From positions 1 to 7,179 of the forward strand of contig JAFVAA010000889.1 in assembly GCA_017476305.1 (NCBI GenBank): a stretch of DNA of 7,179 nt, given 5' to 3'. A program made the position numbers and the translations under genes. The stretch is from Lachnospiraceae bacterium. GTDB taxonomy: Bacteria; Bacillota; Clostridia; Lachnospirales; Lachnospiraceae. Below the pieces are notes generated by a model that was not told the origin of the DNA, ran no database searches, and saw only the letters and a list, made by a program, of their open reading frames with translations. Shown piece after piece: positions 1-5,444 of this stretch (position 1 is the first letter of the stretch; each line of letters begins with the position of its first letter).

Positions 1-53
1 ATATCTATCGGTATCGTAATCTGCCCTTTTGATGTTACCTTCGCTAATTCCAT
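1..53 (-). CDS. AbrB/MazE (SpoVT-AbrB) family protein, N-terminal fragment
   Basis: The first 17 complete codons after the ATG at 53 read MELAKVTSKGQITIPID; the window then cuts the gene. The segment TSKGQITIP is the hallmark opening of the SpoVT-AbrB swapped-hairpin DNA-binding domain, found in AbrB-type transition regulators and in MazE/VapB-type antitoxins, which bind their own promoters. The start is supported by GAGGTGA 4 bases upstream of the ATG and by a promoter just before it. The gene is 92 bp past the end of the kinase-like gene and has its own promoter, so it opens a separate transcription unit. A short AbrB protein on a mobile element is often an antitoxin paired with a downstream toxin, but the partner would lie left of the window, so that role is inference only. 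Confidence 0.8.
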   Translation of the reverse strand, partial: MELAKVTSKGQITIPID

Positions 54-57
54 CAAA

Positions 58-122
58 TCACCTCACTCTTTAATTCCTTACTTTCCTTACCCTATTATAA
101 CCCAACAAATTCTATCATTCAA
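58..122 (-). promoter_or_regulatory. Sigma-A promoter and ribosome binding site for the AbrB-like gene
   Basis: On the minus strand, TTGAAT (122-117) and TATAAT (99-94) are separated by exactly 17 bases, a near-consensus vegetative promoter. Transcription would begin near position 87, giving a leader of about 34 bases that contains GAGGTGA (64-58) 4 bases before the ATG. AbrB/MazE proteins commonly repress their own promoters, so autoregulation is plausible, but no operator is clear by eye. Confidence 0.75.
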
Positions 123-145
123 GAGAATATTACAGATTTTTCTTT

Positions 146-655
146 TTACTTGCGACAAACTATGTTTGTTATAAACTCCATTGCATCCTCCGGGCGATAA
201 AAGACTTGAAACTTATCTCCATAACCGGAAAGTTCCTTTATAATAGCAACTCTATCTCGATTAAACTCCACCACCCACTTCACATTGTTGAGCAAGAACC
301 GAAAAGTTGGTTTTGAATTATACTTTTCCCTTCCCATTCGCTGCCTGAACCACCGGCTGAATACTCTTTTCAAACGGAGCATCATACTTACATCCAACAA
401 CATAATATAATCACAACAGGCAAAGCTTTCTTTCAGACATTTTCTTGGCGAGCCTTCCACAATCCAGTCATCACCTGAGATGATTTTCTCAAATAACCGG
501 TCCCTTTCTTTGGCACTTCGTTTCTTATCTCCATCAGGTGTCCTTTCCCACACAATATTATCTTTCTGATAATAAGGTATCTGAAGCTTCTCGGATAAAT
601 GTTTTGCCAAGGTTGTCTTTCCACTGGCAATAGAACCGATGATTTCTATTTTCAT
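146..655 (-). CDS. P-loop adenylate-kinase-like / 'DNA topology modulation' family protein
   Basis: A 169-residue protein with a Walker A loop directly after the first beta strand, GSIASGKTT (residues 7-15), and a hydrophobic strand DYIMLLDV (82-89). WIVEG (64-68) and the following basic stretch RLKRVFSRWFRQRMGR (94-109) fit the lid-like region of small kinases annotated as FlaR or topology modulation protein, relatives of adenylate and shikimate kinases. These bind ATP and probably phosphorylate a small molecule; the substrate is unknown and the topology name is historical. I chose the ATG at 655 because GGGGAGAAGAAGG lies just upstream and the P-loop then falls at its normal position; a TTG at 685 would overlap the preceding gene. 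It is the last gene of the array, 19 bp after the GNAT gene. No clear terminator follows. Confidence 0.8.
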   Translation of the reverse strand: MKIEIIGSIASGKTTLAKHLSEKLQIPYYQKDNIVWERTPDGDKKRSAKERDRLFEKIISGDDWIVEGSPRKCLKESFACCDYIMLLDVSMMLRLKRVFSRWFRQRMGREKYNSKPTFRFLLNNVKWVVEFNRDRVAIIKELSGYGDKFQVFYRPEDAMEFITNIVCRK

Positions 656-674
656 GCCTTCTTCTCCCCAATTC

Positions 675-1115
675 TTATGTATCAATCCTAACCAATTCTG
701 TCAACTCCAAATTCCGATAATCAATATCCTCCCGCACAACAAAACCTTGCTTTTCCCAGAATCTGCTGTCAGCTTCATTATATTTAAAGACCAAAAGTGC
801 TACTTTATGAATTCCTTCCTTCTTCAATGCTTCCAAACATTCCTCCAAAAGTTTTGTTCCTACTTTCTGTTTTCTAAACGGCTCTTTCACAAACATATGA
901 TATATATAACCTCTACGACCATCATGCCCTGCAAGCACAACACCAATAATCGCTTTATCTTCTACTGCCACAAAGGAAGTGTTCGGATTACGCTGTAGAA
1001 ATATCCCAATTCCTTCTTTTGAATCATCCAGATTATTAAATCCCATGTTCTTGCTTGACATCCACAAACCATACACTTCTTCATAATCCGAAATATCCAT
1101 TACCCGTATCTTCAT
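675..1115 (-). CDS. GNAT family N-acetyltransferase (YpeA/RimI-like)
   Basis: A complete 146-residue GNAT domain. Acetyl-CoA donor, acceptor unknown. The pyrophosphate-binding loop follows strand 4: HMFVKEPFRKQKVGTKLLEE (73-92), with RKQKVGT in place of the usual Q/R-x-x-G-x-G/A. The C-terminal motif is KYNEADSRFWEKQGF (111-125), the common N-x-x-A-x-x-F/W-x-x-x-G-F arrangement. GHDGRRGYIYH (63-73) is typical of the YpeA-like branch, whose substrates are mostly unknown. The ATG at 1115 has AAGGGG 7 bases upstream. The gene begins 15 bp after the damaged GNAT gene and is followed 19 bp later by the kinase-like gene, so it is surely co-transcribed. No sign of damage. Confidence 0.88.
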   Translation of the reverse strand: MKIRVMDISDYEEVYGLWMSSKNMGFNNLDDSKEGIGIFLQRNPNTSFVAVEDKAIIGVVLAGHDGRRGYIYHMFVKEPFRKQKVGTKLLEECLEALKKEGIHKVALLVFKYNEADSRFWEKQGFVVREDIDYRNLELTELVRIDT

Positions 1116-1130
1116 AGTACTGCCCCTTAA

Positions 1131-1698
1131 TTACAAATTCATTTCATCTACAATCCGCTCCGGCTTTACCGTCATTTCCACCCATGTGGGAACAAATCCG
1201 CTCTTAACCGCATTCCTCACCGACCTGATATTCGACCATGCCGAACAATAAAACGGCATCCTTCCCCTTTTCATGATCTCCATTGCCAAACCACTTGTAA
1301 GTGCCGCTGCACTCCCCTGTCTCCGGTACTCCGGCAAGACATCCACGCCAATCTGCCACATCATTTCCGCATCTGCCGAACATCCCGCCAGCCCGATCAG
1401 TCTGTCCCCATGATATGCTCCCATACCAAGCACATCCAGTTCTTTCCTGTCCTCGCACAGAGCATTACTCCACTCCGGCAGATAAAGCTCCGAAAAATCC
1501 TTTGATTCCAAAACACGCAGTTCATAACCACACTTTATCGGACACAGCCTTTTTACATCTGGAAGATAATACTCGACCATGAAACAGATCTTGTGTCCCA
1601 TTTTCATCCCGAAAGAAATCCTTTTCCCTGCAGTTCATGTCTTCACCGGACTGCGTTGCCGCAATTTTCAAAATATCCTCATTGCAAAACTTTTCCAT
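1131..1698 (-). pseudogene. GNAT acetyltransferase gene with large internal deletion and frame change
   Basis: Two pieces of one GNAT gene are visible in different frames. The original start is probably the ATG at 1698, with AGGGAGA 7 bases upstream; it encodes MEKFCNEDILKIAATQ and continues to FFRDEN, then runs out of frame and stops at 1522 (58 residues). From 1607 another frame gives MKMGHKICFMVEYYLPDV and the full catalytic half, including PEYRRQGSAAALTS (residues 92-105), the acetyl-CoA loop, and AWSNIRSVRNAVKSGF (123-138). From memory, relatives in Clostridia are about 250-265 residues, with an N-terminal segment ending near DEN and a central domain before MGxKxCFM, so about 80 codons appear lost. 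The 158-residue remnant has no good ribosome binding site at 1607 or 1601, so it is probably little expressed. The intact ancestor would be an acetyltransferase of unknown substrate. Confidence 0.75.
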
Positions 1699-1763
1699 CT
1701 TATTTTCTCCCTAAAGCCATTGAATTAAATCAAACCACATTTTAATCGCATCTGGTATTTTTA

Positions 1764-2192
1764 CTAACAACGTTTGAATAATACAGACACATCATCTCTT
1801 CTCAATCCGCATTTCGCATAAAAAGCCTCGTTTGGCTCTATAGACATCAACTGAATTGCCGGAATATTTTTCTTTTGTAAAACAGTTTCCAACTCCATCA
1901 TTAAAATTCTTCCTATGCCTGTTTTCTTTTTCTCCGGTATGACAAACAGCTCAGCTATGTAGAAAAAATCTTCCTCGGCATATGGATCTATATACCCTAA
2001 TATACCACCTGCGATTTTTTCATTTTCAATGGCAGCCAATCCAAATGCCTGAAAATTACCCATAATTGCTTTTATCCGTCTGACCGCCCTCTCTTCACTC
2101 CATCTTTCATTCCAAGGTTCCTCGGAATATGCCATGGACATAGCACCTGCAAGAGCTTCATAGTATTTTTCATCAATTATTTTATACTCCAC
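1764..2192 (-). CDS. GNAT family N-acetyltransferase
   Basis: A 142-residue single-domain acetyltransferase. The acetyl-CoA loop is FVIPEKKKTGIGRILM (83-98), matching Q/R-x-x-G-x-G, after the acidic strand end AEL (80-82). The C-terminal helix motif is NEAFYAKCGL (121-130). The N-terminal EEPWNERWS (24-32) resembles the PWNE-W stretch in a GNAT subgroup that is sometimes labelled aminoglycoside acetyltransferase-like; I would not assign that activity. The start is a GTG at 2192, with AGAGGG 7 bases upstream. Before it was frameshifted, the upstream nucleotidyltransferase gene ended at 2177, inside this gene, so the two were once overlapping and probably translationally coupled. It is intact and 65 bp separate it from the next start. 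Confidence 0.85.
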   Translation of the reverse strand: MEYKIIDEKYYEALAGAMSMAYSEEPWNERWSEERAVRRIKAIMGNFQAFGLAAIENEKIAGGILGYIDPYAEEDFFYIAELFVIPEKKKTGIGRILMMELETVLQKKNIPAIQLMSIEPNEAFYAKCGLRRDDVSVLFKRC

Positions 2193-2973
2193 GTTCCATC
2201 CCTCTCATCATTTATTTGTGCCAACATATATTCCGCATATCTTTTCGCACCATCTGCATCATAAATTATATCGTCTCCTTTTGCGTATTCCTGTAATACC
2301 CCCTGAACCAGCGAATGAAACTCCTCTGGCAGATTCTTTAATGCCCACTCCCGCCTTCCTTCTTTGAGAGTACCCTTCCCTCTGTCAGATATGCCAGTAC
2401 CCTTGCCAGATTCAACACCACATACATCGTATTCTCGGAAATTTCTTCCGGGGCTTCTGCAATATCACAATAAATAGAATCCACATAATCCCGCTTCGGC
2501 ACTTCTGCAAATATTTCCTCTATCGGTAATCCGTATAAGCACCGGCCTCTCCGGCGAATGACCATAAAATGAGCAGCCAGATCCTGATCTGTACCATTCA
2601 TTTTCTGAATATAATCATCAGGAGATTCCATATACCATTGCAGATGCGCTTCTGAAAAATGAAGTTCAAATGGTGTCGGATATACGAACGGATTACAGAC
2701 CTGTTTTGTGACAATGCTCATCTCAATCCCCTTCGCCGGGGTCAGGGAATGAAGCCTCACCACCATATCCATGTATGCCTGCTTTACTTGATTTGTCATA
2801 TCATCATCTATCACAATTATGATATCTATATCACTCTTCTTCGGGTTATAGCATCCCATGACCGCAGAGCCATGTAAATAGATTCCTGCCAGATTCTCCG
2901 CTAAGATTTCCTTTGACCGATCCACATATTCAGCCAGTAAACTGTCTAAATTCCCATTTTCCAAAATAACCAT
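2177..2973 (-). pseudogene. AadA/ANT(9)-like nucleotidyltransferase, frameshifted near its C-terminus
   Basis: Residues 31-56 carry the nucleotidyltransferase core: LHGSAVMG (33-40) followed by SDIDIIIV (47-54), giving metal-binding D48 and D50; GIEMSIV (82-88) supplies E84 at the place of the catalytic glutamate in AadA-type enzymes. These transfer AMP to hydroxyls of streptomycin or spectinomycin; the real substrate here is unknown. The helical C-terminal domain runs from about 120 and reaches RVLSKKEGG (200-208), then the frame breaks and stops at 2338 (211 residues). Shifting by one base at about 2350-2352 restores EWALKNLPEEFHSLV and continues to a stop at 2177, giving an ancestral 265 residues, normal for the family. 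The ATG at 2973 follows GTGGAG closely. A sequencing error cannot be excluded; if so, the gene is intact. Confidence 0.82.
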
Positions 2974-2994
2974 TTCTCCACTTACTAATATATT

Positions 2995-3432
2995 CTACAG
3001 TTTTTTCTCCATATATCTAGGCTCATACTCAACATATCCATTTTTCTCATAAAAAGCATAAGATTCAAACCATTGTTCTTTCGGAGAACCAAGATGTACT
3101 CTGGAAACACTTTTCCCTGCTTTTTTCATTGCATTTTCAGCTACATAAAGCAGTTTTGTTCCAATCCCCTGATGTTTTTTCTCTGCCTTCACAAACAAGC
3201 GATGCAGAAATGCCTCCGTTGTATTTGGAATAGACGAATAACCGATGCAGCCAACCACACGGTCATTTCCATCTATGGCAAGCCAAAATCCATCACCACA
3301 TTGTATATAATGATCTTCTATAGATAGCAGATCTTCATTTAATCCCGGTTTCCTTCCAAGTGCATCCTTTGCCTGCAGCACCATAAAAATCATGTCATCA
3401 CGATATGCTCTATCATATGGTATTATCCTCAT
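2995..3432 (-). CDS. GNAT family N-acetyltransferase
   Basis: A 145-residue GNAT protein beginning MRIIPYDRAYRDDM. The acetyl-CoA loop is LFVKAEKKHQGIGTKLL (79-95) with K-H-Q-G-I-G, and the C-terminal motif is SYAFYEKNGYVEYEPRYMEK (124-143), a standard F-Y-E-K-x-G-Y ending. WLAIDGNDRVVGCIGY (50-65) forms the central strands. The open frame continues 24 codons upstream to 3504, overlapping the Nudix gene, but the start at 3432 is chosen because GGAGG sits 5 bases before it; the adjacent ATG at 3435 is only 2 bases from that site. It lies 46 bp after the Nudix stop and 21 bp before the nucleotidyltransferase start. Acceptor substrate unknown; intact. Confidence 0.87.
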   Translation of the reverse strand: MRIIPYDRAYRDDMIFMVLQAKDALGRKPGLNEDLLSIEDHYIQCGDGFWLAIDGNDRVVGCIGYSSIPNTTEAFLHRLFVKAEKKHQGIGTKLLYVAENAMKKAGKSVSRVHLGSPKEQWFESYAFYEKNGYVEYEPRYMEKKL

Positions 3433-3450
3433 CATAACCTCCACTGTCAA
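3422..3450 (-). promoter_or_regulatory. Promoter-like sequence overlapping the GNAT start codon
   Basis: On the minus strand TTGACA (3450-3445, perfect -35) is followed after exactly 17 bases by GATAAT (3427-3422, five of six -10 bases). The -10 lies in codons 2-4 of the GNAT gene and the predicted start point, near 3415, is inside it. If active, it would not give a full GNAT message but could supply transcripts for the nucleotidyltransferase and later genes. It may be chance, since the spacer contains the gene's own ribosome binding site. Confidence 0.35.
3438..3442 (-). promoter_or_regulatory. Ribosome binding site deciding the GNAT start at 3432
   Basis: GGAGG on the minus strand is followed by TTATG and then ATG. 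The 5-base spacing favours the second of two tandem ATG codons and rules against the longer frame starting at 3504. Confidence 0.7.
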
Positions 3451-3478
3451 AAAGCAACTCATTTCTAGATGAAGATAT

Positions 3479-3997
3479 TTATAATCCCTGATTTCTCTCA
3501 TCATTCACAATATGTAACACGCCTCTTCCCTCTACAATCTCCTGAATCCTATCTTTCAAAAATGCCGGTTTTATATTGTATTCCTGTAATTTGTCTATCG
3601 GAAGCCATGCCATTTCTTCCTTTTCATCATCCCAGTTATAAGAATCACTTTTCAGTTTCATGTTCCCCCTGCTTTTCATCAGAAAATAGAACTCCAGACA
3701 GTGACAATCTAATCCCTCCAGTTTTCCACCTTTCCCTTTGAAAAAATTCTCGCAGACAGCCGCCAGGCGGAAAATTTCATACGGTATTCCGGTTTCCTCA
3801 TACACTTCACGAAGGACACATTCCTCTGCTTTTTCACCCATATGGACACCGCCGCCCACCGTATAATAATAGTCAAAACTTTTACTCGTCACAAAAAGAA
3901 CTTTTCCATCCTCTACGATAATCGCACCAGCCCGATACCGGAACCAACGATTATCTTCCATAAAACAACAGTCTTTGATTTGATCTTTCTTTTCCAT
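3479..3997 (-). CDS. Nudix hydrolase
   Basis: A 172-residue protein with a complete Nudix box at residues 49-71: G49, E55, then R63-E64-V-Y-E67-E68-T-G70-I71, exactly G-x5-E-x7-R-E-U-x-E-E-x-G-U. The glutamates bind divalent metal and the enzyme hydrolyses a nucleoside diphosphate linked to another group. The residues before the box, YRAGAIIVEDGKVLFVTSK (21-39), form the usual first strands, and LEFYFLMK (101-108) and EMAWLPIDKLQEY (128-140) the later ones. Substrate cannot be assigned. The ATG at 3997 has AGGAGG 10 bases upstream; the internal Met13 lacks a site. This gene heads the tightly packed enzyme set and follows a 147-bp gap, so a local promoter is possible. It is intact. Confidence 0.92.
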   Translation of the reverse strand: MEKKDQIKDCCFMEDNRWFRYRAGAIIVEDGKVLFVTSKSFDYYYTVGGGVHMGEKAEECVLREVYEETGIPYEIFRLAAVCENFFKGKGGKLEGLDCHCLEFYFLMKSRGNMKLKSDSYNWDDEKEEMAWLPIDKLQEYNIKPAFLKDRIQEIVEGRGVLHIVNDERNQGL

Positions 3998-4144
3998 CTG
4001 TGGCTTTCCTCCTAATTCAGATTCTTCTATTTATCCGTCAGACTCTCCTAAATCTCTGAAGGCATGAACTGCACCCTTGCACATCTAAATCTTTGCAGAA
4101 ACATCCTTGCAAATGTACCTGCATTTATTCTTCATTTTTTACGA
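3998..4144 (-). promoter_or_regulatory. Intergenic region with inverted and direct repeats upstream of the Nudix gene
   Basis: The largest gap in the cargo. It holds a perfect 6-bp inverted repeat, TTTGCA and TGCAAA at 4092-4097 and 4108-4113 with a 10-base spacer. There is also a 13-base direct repeat with 11 matches (4072-4084 and 4102-4114, period 30) and AAATG/CATTT arms around 4112-4127. AGGAGG for the Nudix gene lies at its end. I see no good promoter: TTGCAA at the repeat lacks a convincing -10. A 17-codon frame starting with ATG near 4084 has no ribosome binding site. The repeats could be an operator or the debris of a lost gene. Confidence 0.35.
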
Positions 4145-4471
4145 TTATCCTAAGAATAATTGTTTCACAAGTTTTTTATGATAAAAAATCATAAAAATAA
4201 CCGGTACGAGCAGACTCAAGCACTCAATCAAGGCAAACAACAGGGAATCTCCAACTATAACGCCTACAATCCCACCAATCGTAATCACAACACCGTACAG
4301 AATCCACATGATTCCATGTTTCCTGTTCCAAGTTTTCACATCTTTTAACTGTTCCGCTTCGGGTGGCTTTTCTCCCGAATAGAACCCCACTGGTTTCTCA
4401 CTTCTTACCTGTGAAATCCCAATGCCATACATCATCAATGCACACAAACCCATAATAATACAATAAACCAT
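4145..4471 (-). CDS. Small three-helix membrane protein of unknown function
   Basis: A 108-residue protein I do not recognise beyond a vague resemblance to uncharacterised small membrane proteins of Clostridia. Hydrophobic segments lie at about 3-20, 53-73 and 76-96. Between the first two is a polar loop containing PVGFYSGEKPP (27-37) and DVKTWNRKHG (44-53), which looks conserved rather than random. The C-terminus ends with HKKLVKQLFLG; by the positive-inside rule the basic tail is probably cytoplasmic. The ATG at 4471 has GGGGAG 8 bases upstream. It follows the pyrophosphatase-like gene by 54 bp and precedes the repeat-bearing gap. No catalytic residues are evident. Confidence 0.8.
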   Translation of the reverse strand: MVYCIIMGLCALMMYGIGISQVRSEKPVGFYSGEKPPEAEQLKDVKTWNRKHGIMWILYGVVITIGGIVGVIVGDSLLFALIECLSLLVPVIFMIFYHKKLVKQLFLG

Positions 4472-4525
4472 AAACTAATCTCCCCGGAATACTATCAGAA
4501 AGCCACATTATAAAGTATCAAAATT

Positions 4526-4903
4526 CTAGAAGTTTTTCGGACATTCTGCCATAAATAATTCACCGTCAAAGAACTTCTCTTGAAAATCAATCTTCTGAAG
4601 AATATCTTCTTTTGAAAATGACACTTCCTCCGGCACCACGATCCACTTGTCCCCTACATCATTAAATCTATGGTAAACCTCCAGAACCTTTTCGGTAAAT
4701 TCTTCCACAGGCTCGTCCGCTCCAAGTATATATACATCCTGATTTTCCCCATCACCAGCAAATATTCCCGGCACAAATCCATAGTTCACAGGATAAACGA
4801 TATCTGGATGTTTCGGATGATTAGAACCTAATGGTCTGTCAACCTTACAATGTACCATTTTTCCTACCACATCTGAATAATCTGGTTGTATTACTCTATA
4901 CAT
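4526..4903 (-). CDS. Family I inorganic pyrophosphatase-like protein (short form)
   Basis: A 125-residue protein resembling the short Firmicute proteins annotated as inorganic diphosphatase. KVDRPLGSNHPKHPDIVYPV (20-39) followed by NYGFVPG (40-46) matches the family's R-P-x-G ... YP-x-NYG-x-x-P segment. DGENQDV (51-57) stands at the family signature D-x-D-x-x-D, with the middle aspartate replaced by glutamate. NDVGDKW (81-87) is the likely equivalent of the later acidic metal site. At 125 residues it is shorter than the roughly 175-residue bacterial enzyme and lacks the full YEIDK region, so pyrophosphate hydrolysis is possible but not safe to assume. The ATG at 4903 is chosen for its GGAGG 9 bases upstream; the frame extends 17 codons further to a TTG without support. 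It is the first gene after the cargo promoter. Confidence 0.82.
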   Translation of the reverse strand: MYRVIQPDYSDVVGKMVHCKVDRPLGSNHPKHPDIVYPVNYGFVPGIFAGDGENQDVYILGADEPVEEFTEKVLEVYHRFNDVGDKWIVVPEEVSFSKEDILQKIDFQEKFFDGELFMAECPKNF

Positions 4904-4912
4904 GGATGTCTT

Positions 4913-4917
4913 CCTCC
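4913..4917 (-). promoter_or_regulatory. Ribosome binding site of the pyrophosphatase-like gene
   Basis: GGAGG followed by 9 bases and ATG at 4903. It fixes the start at MYRVIQPDYS and excludes the longer TTG frame beginning at 4954. Confidence 0.7.
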
Positions 4918-4974
4918 ATATATGACTAAAATACCTTGCTTCTCTGTTGCTCAATAAGCTCCAAATACTATCTT

Positions 4975-5003
4975 ATCATAGCATATTTGTACACACTTTT
5001 ACA
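4975..5003 (-). promoter_or_regulatory. Extended -10 promoter for the cargo operon
   Basis: On the minus strand TGCTATGAT (4983-4975) is an extended -10 element, TGn plus TATGAT. The hexamer 17 bases upstream, TGTAAA (5003-4998), is a weak -35, as is usual when the TG is present. Transcription would start near 4968, leaving a leader of about 65 bases before the pyrophosphatase-like gene. It sits in the 119-bp gap after tnpV and is the most credible promoter for the genes that follow. Confidence 0.5.
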
Positions 5004-5022
5004 GTATCTTTTTGCAGACTTC

Positions 5023-5391
5023 CTATATAATTTGCTCAAGAACCACATCCTCTACCATCATCCTGACCATATTCACCCTCTGCACCCATTCCATCTGTTT
5101 TTTGGCTTTCATCCGTTCATCAATCCCTTCTTTTTCCTTTATCCGTTCTACAGTCTTCTCCACCCATTCTCCAATTTCCATATCTATTTCATGCAGATAA
5201 CTGTTCCATCTGCCTTCACGGATAAGACGAAAATACTTCGCCCTGTCATGCTCCATGATATGCTCCGCTGCCATGATCCCATACTTGCCTATCGGATAAT
5301 CTGTATCCTGAGTAAAGTCAATCGCAGGATAATACATTCCATCTTCTGCCAAACAATATTTAATACCATTCTCAACTATCGTCTTTTCCAT
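5023..5391 (-). CDS. tnpV: TnpV-like transposon-encoded protein
   Basis: A 122-residue protein that matches my memory of TnpV, a small accessory protein of Tn4451-type mobilizable elements and many clostridial integrative elements. Shared features are PIGKYGIMAAEHIMEHDRAK (33-52), the GRWNSYLHEID block (60-70; GKLNSYLADID-like in relatives), and the charged C-terminal part with KKQMEWVQRVNMVR (97-110), close to the NQMEWV-RMNN signature. Its biochemical role is not established; it is soluble and largely helical after residue 40. The ATG at 5391 has AGGAGG 5 bases upstream; the open frame runs back to 5526 but overlaps the relaxase gene and lacks support. It lies 116 bp after the relaxase stop, consistent with a single mobility module. 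Confidence 0.82.
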   Translation of the reverse strand: MEKTIVENGIKYCLAEDGMYYPAIDFTQDTDYPIGKYGIMAAEHIMEHDRAKYFRLIREGRWNSYLHEIDMEIGEWVEKTVERIKEKEGIDERMKAKKQMEWVQRVNMVRMMVEDVVLEQII

Positions 5392-5396
5392 AATGT

Positions 5397-5402
5397 CCTC
5401 CT
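5397..5402 (-). promoter_or_regulatory. Consensus ribosome binding site of tnpV
   Basis: AGGAGG followed by ACATT and the ATG at 5391. Perfect complementarity and spacing decide this start over the in-frame codons further upstream. Confidence 0.8.
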
Positions 5403-5407
5403 GTTCT

Positions 5408-5424
5408 CCAGCCTTAAGGTCTGG
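5408..5424. repeat. Near-palindrome just upstream of the tnpV ribosome binding site
   Basis: The plus-strand sequence CCAGCCTTAAGGTCTGG pairs CCAG with CTGG around a perfect CCTTAAGG core, with a single unpaired T. It ends 5 bases before AGGAGG. The tight core leaves little loop for an RNA hairpin, so a protein-binding DNA site is somewhat more likely; it may also be chance. Confidence 0.3.
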
Positions 5425-5444
5425 TCTGTAATCTGATCTTCTGT

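Noticed and set aside
123..145. Intrinsic terminator after the kinase-like gene
   Set aside because: There is AT-rich sequence but no GC-containing stem followed by a T-run on the minus strand.
656..685. TTG start at 685 extending the kinase-like protein by 10 residues
   Set aside because: It overlaps the upstream GNAT stop and would translate the ribosome binding site GGGGAGAAGAAGG; the ATG at 655 puts the P-loop in its normal position.
639..998. 119-codon plus-strand frame
   Set aside because: Antisense to an intact GNAT gene with clear motifs; no supporting start signal.
1699..1763. Possible promoter (TTGTTA, 17 bases, GATTAA) and ATTAAA/TTTAAT inverted repeat before the damaged GNAT gene
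   Set aside because: Both hexamers are poor and the repeat is short, AT-only and likely by chance.
4507..4512. TATAAT in the gap between the pyrophosphatase-like and membrane protein genes
   Set aside because: No acceptable -35 at 16-18 bases (AAACTT at 17) and no TG extension; the region is simply AT-rich.
146..4903. Integron-type cassette array with attC sites
   Set aside because: Gaps are mostly 15-65 bp, with no shared imperfect palindromes or core sites between genes, and one pair ancestrally overlapped.
4936..5436. 166-codon plus-strand frame rich in F, H, L and I
   Set aside because: It is antisense to tnpV and its promoter region, and its composition is that of a shadow frame; no ribosome binding site or family motif.
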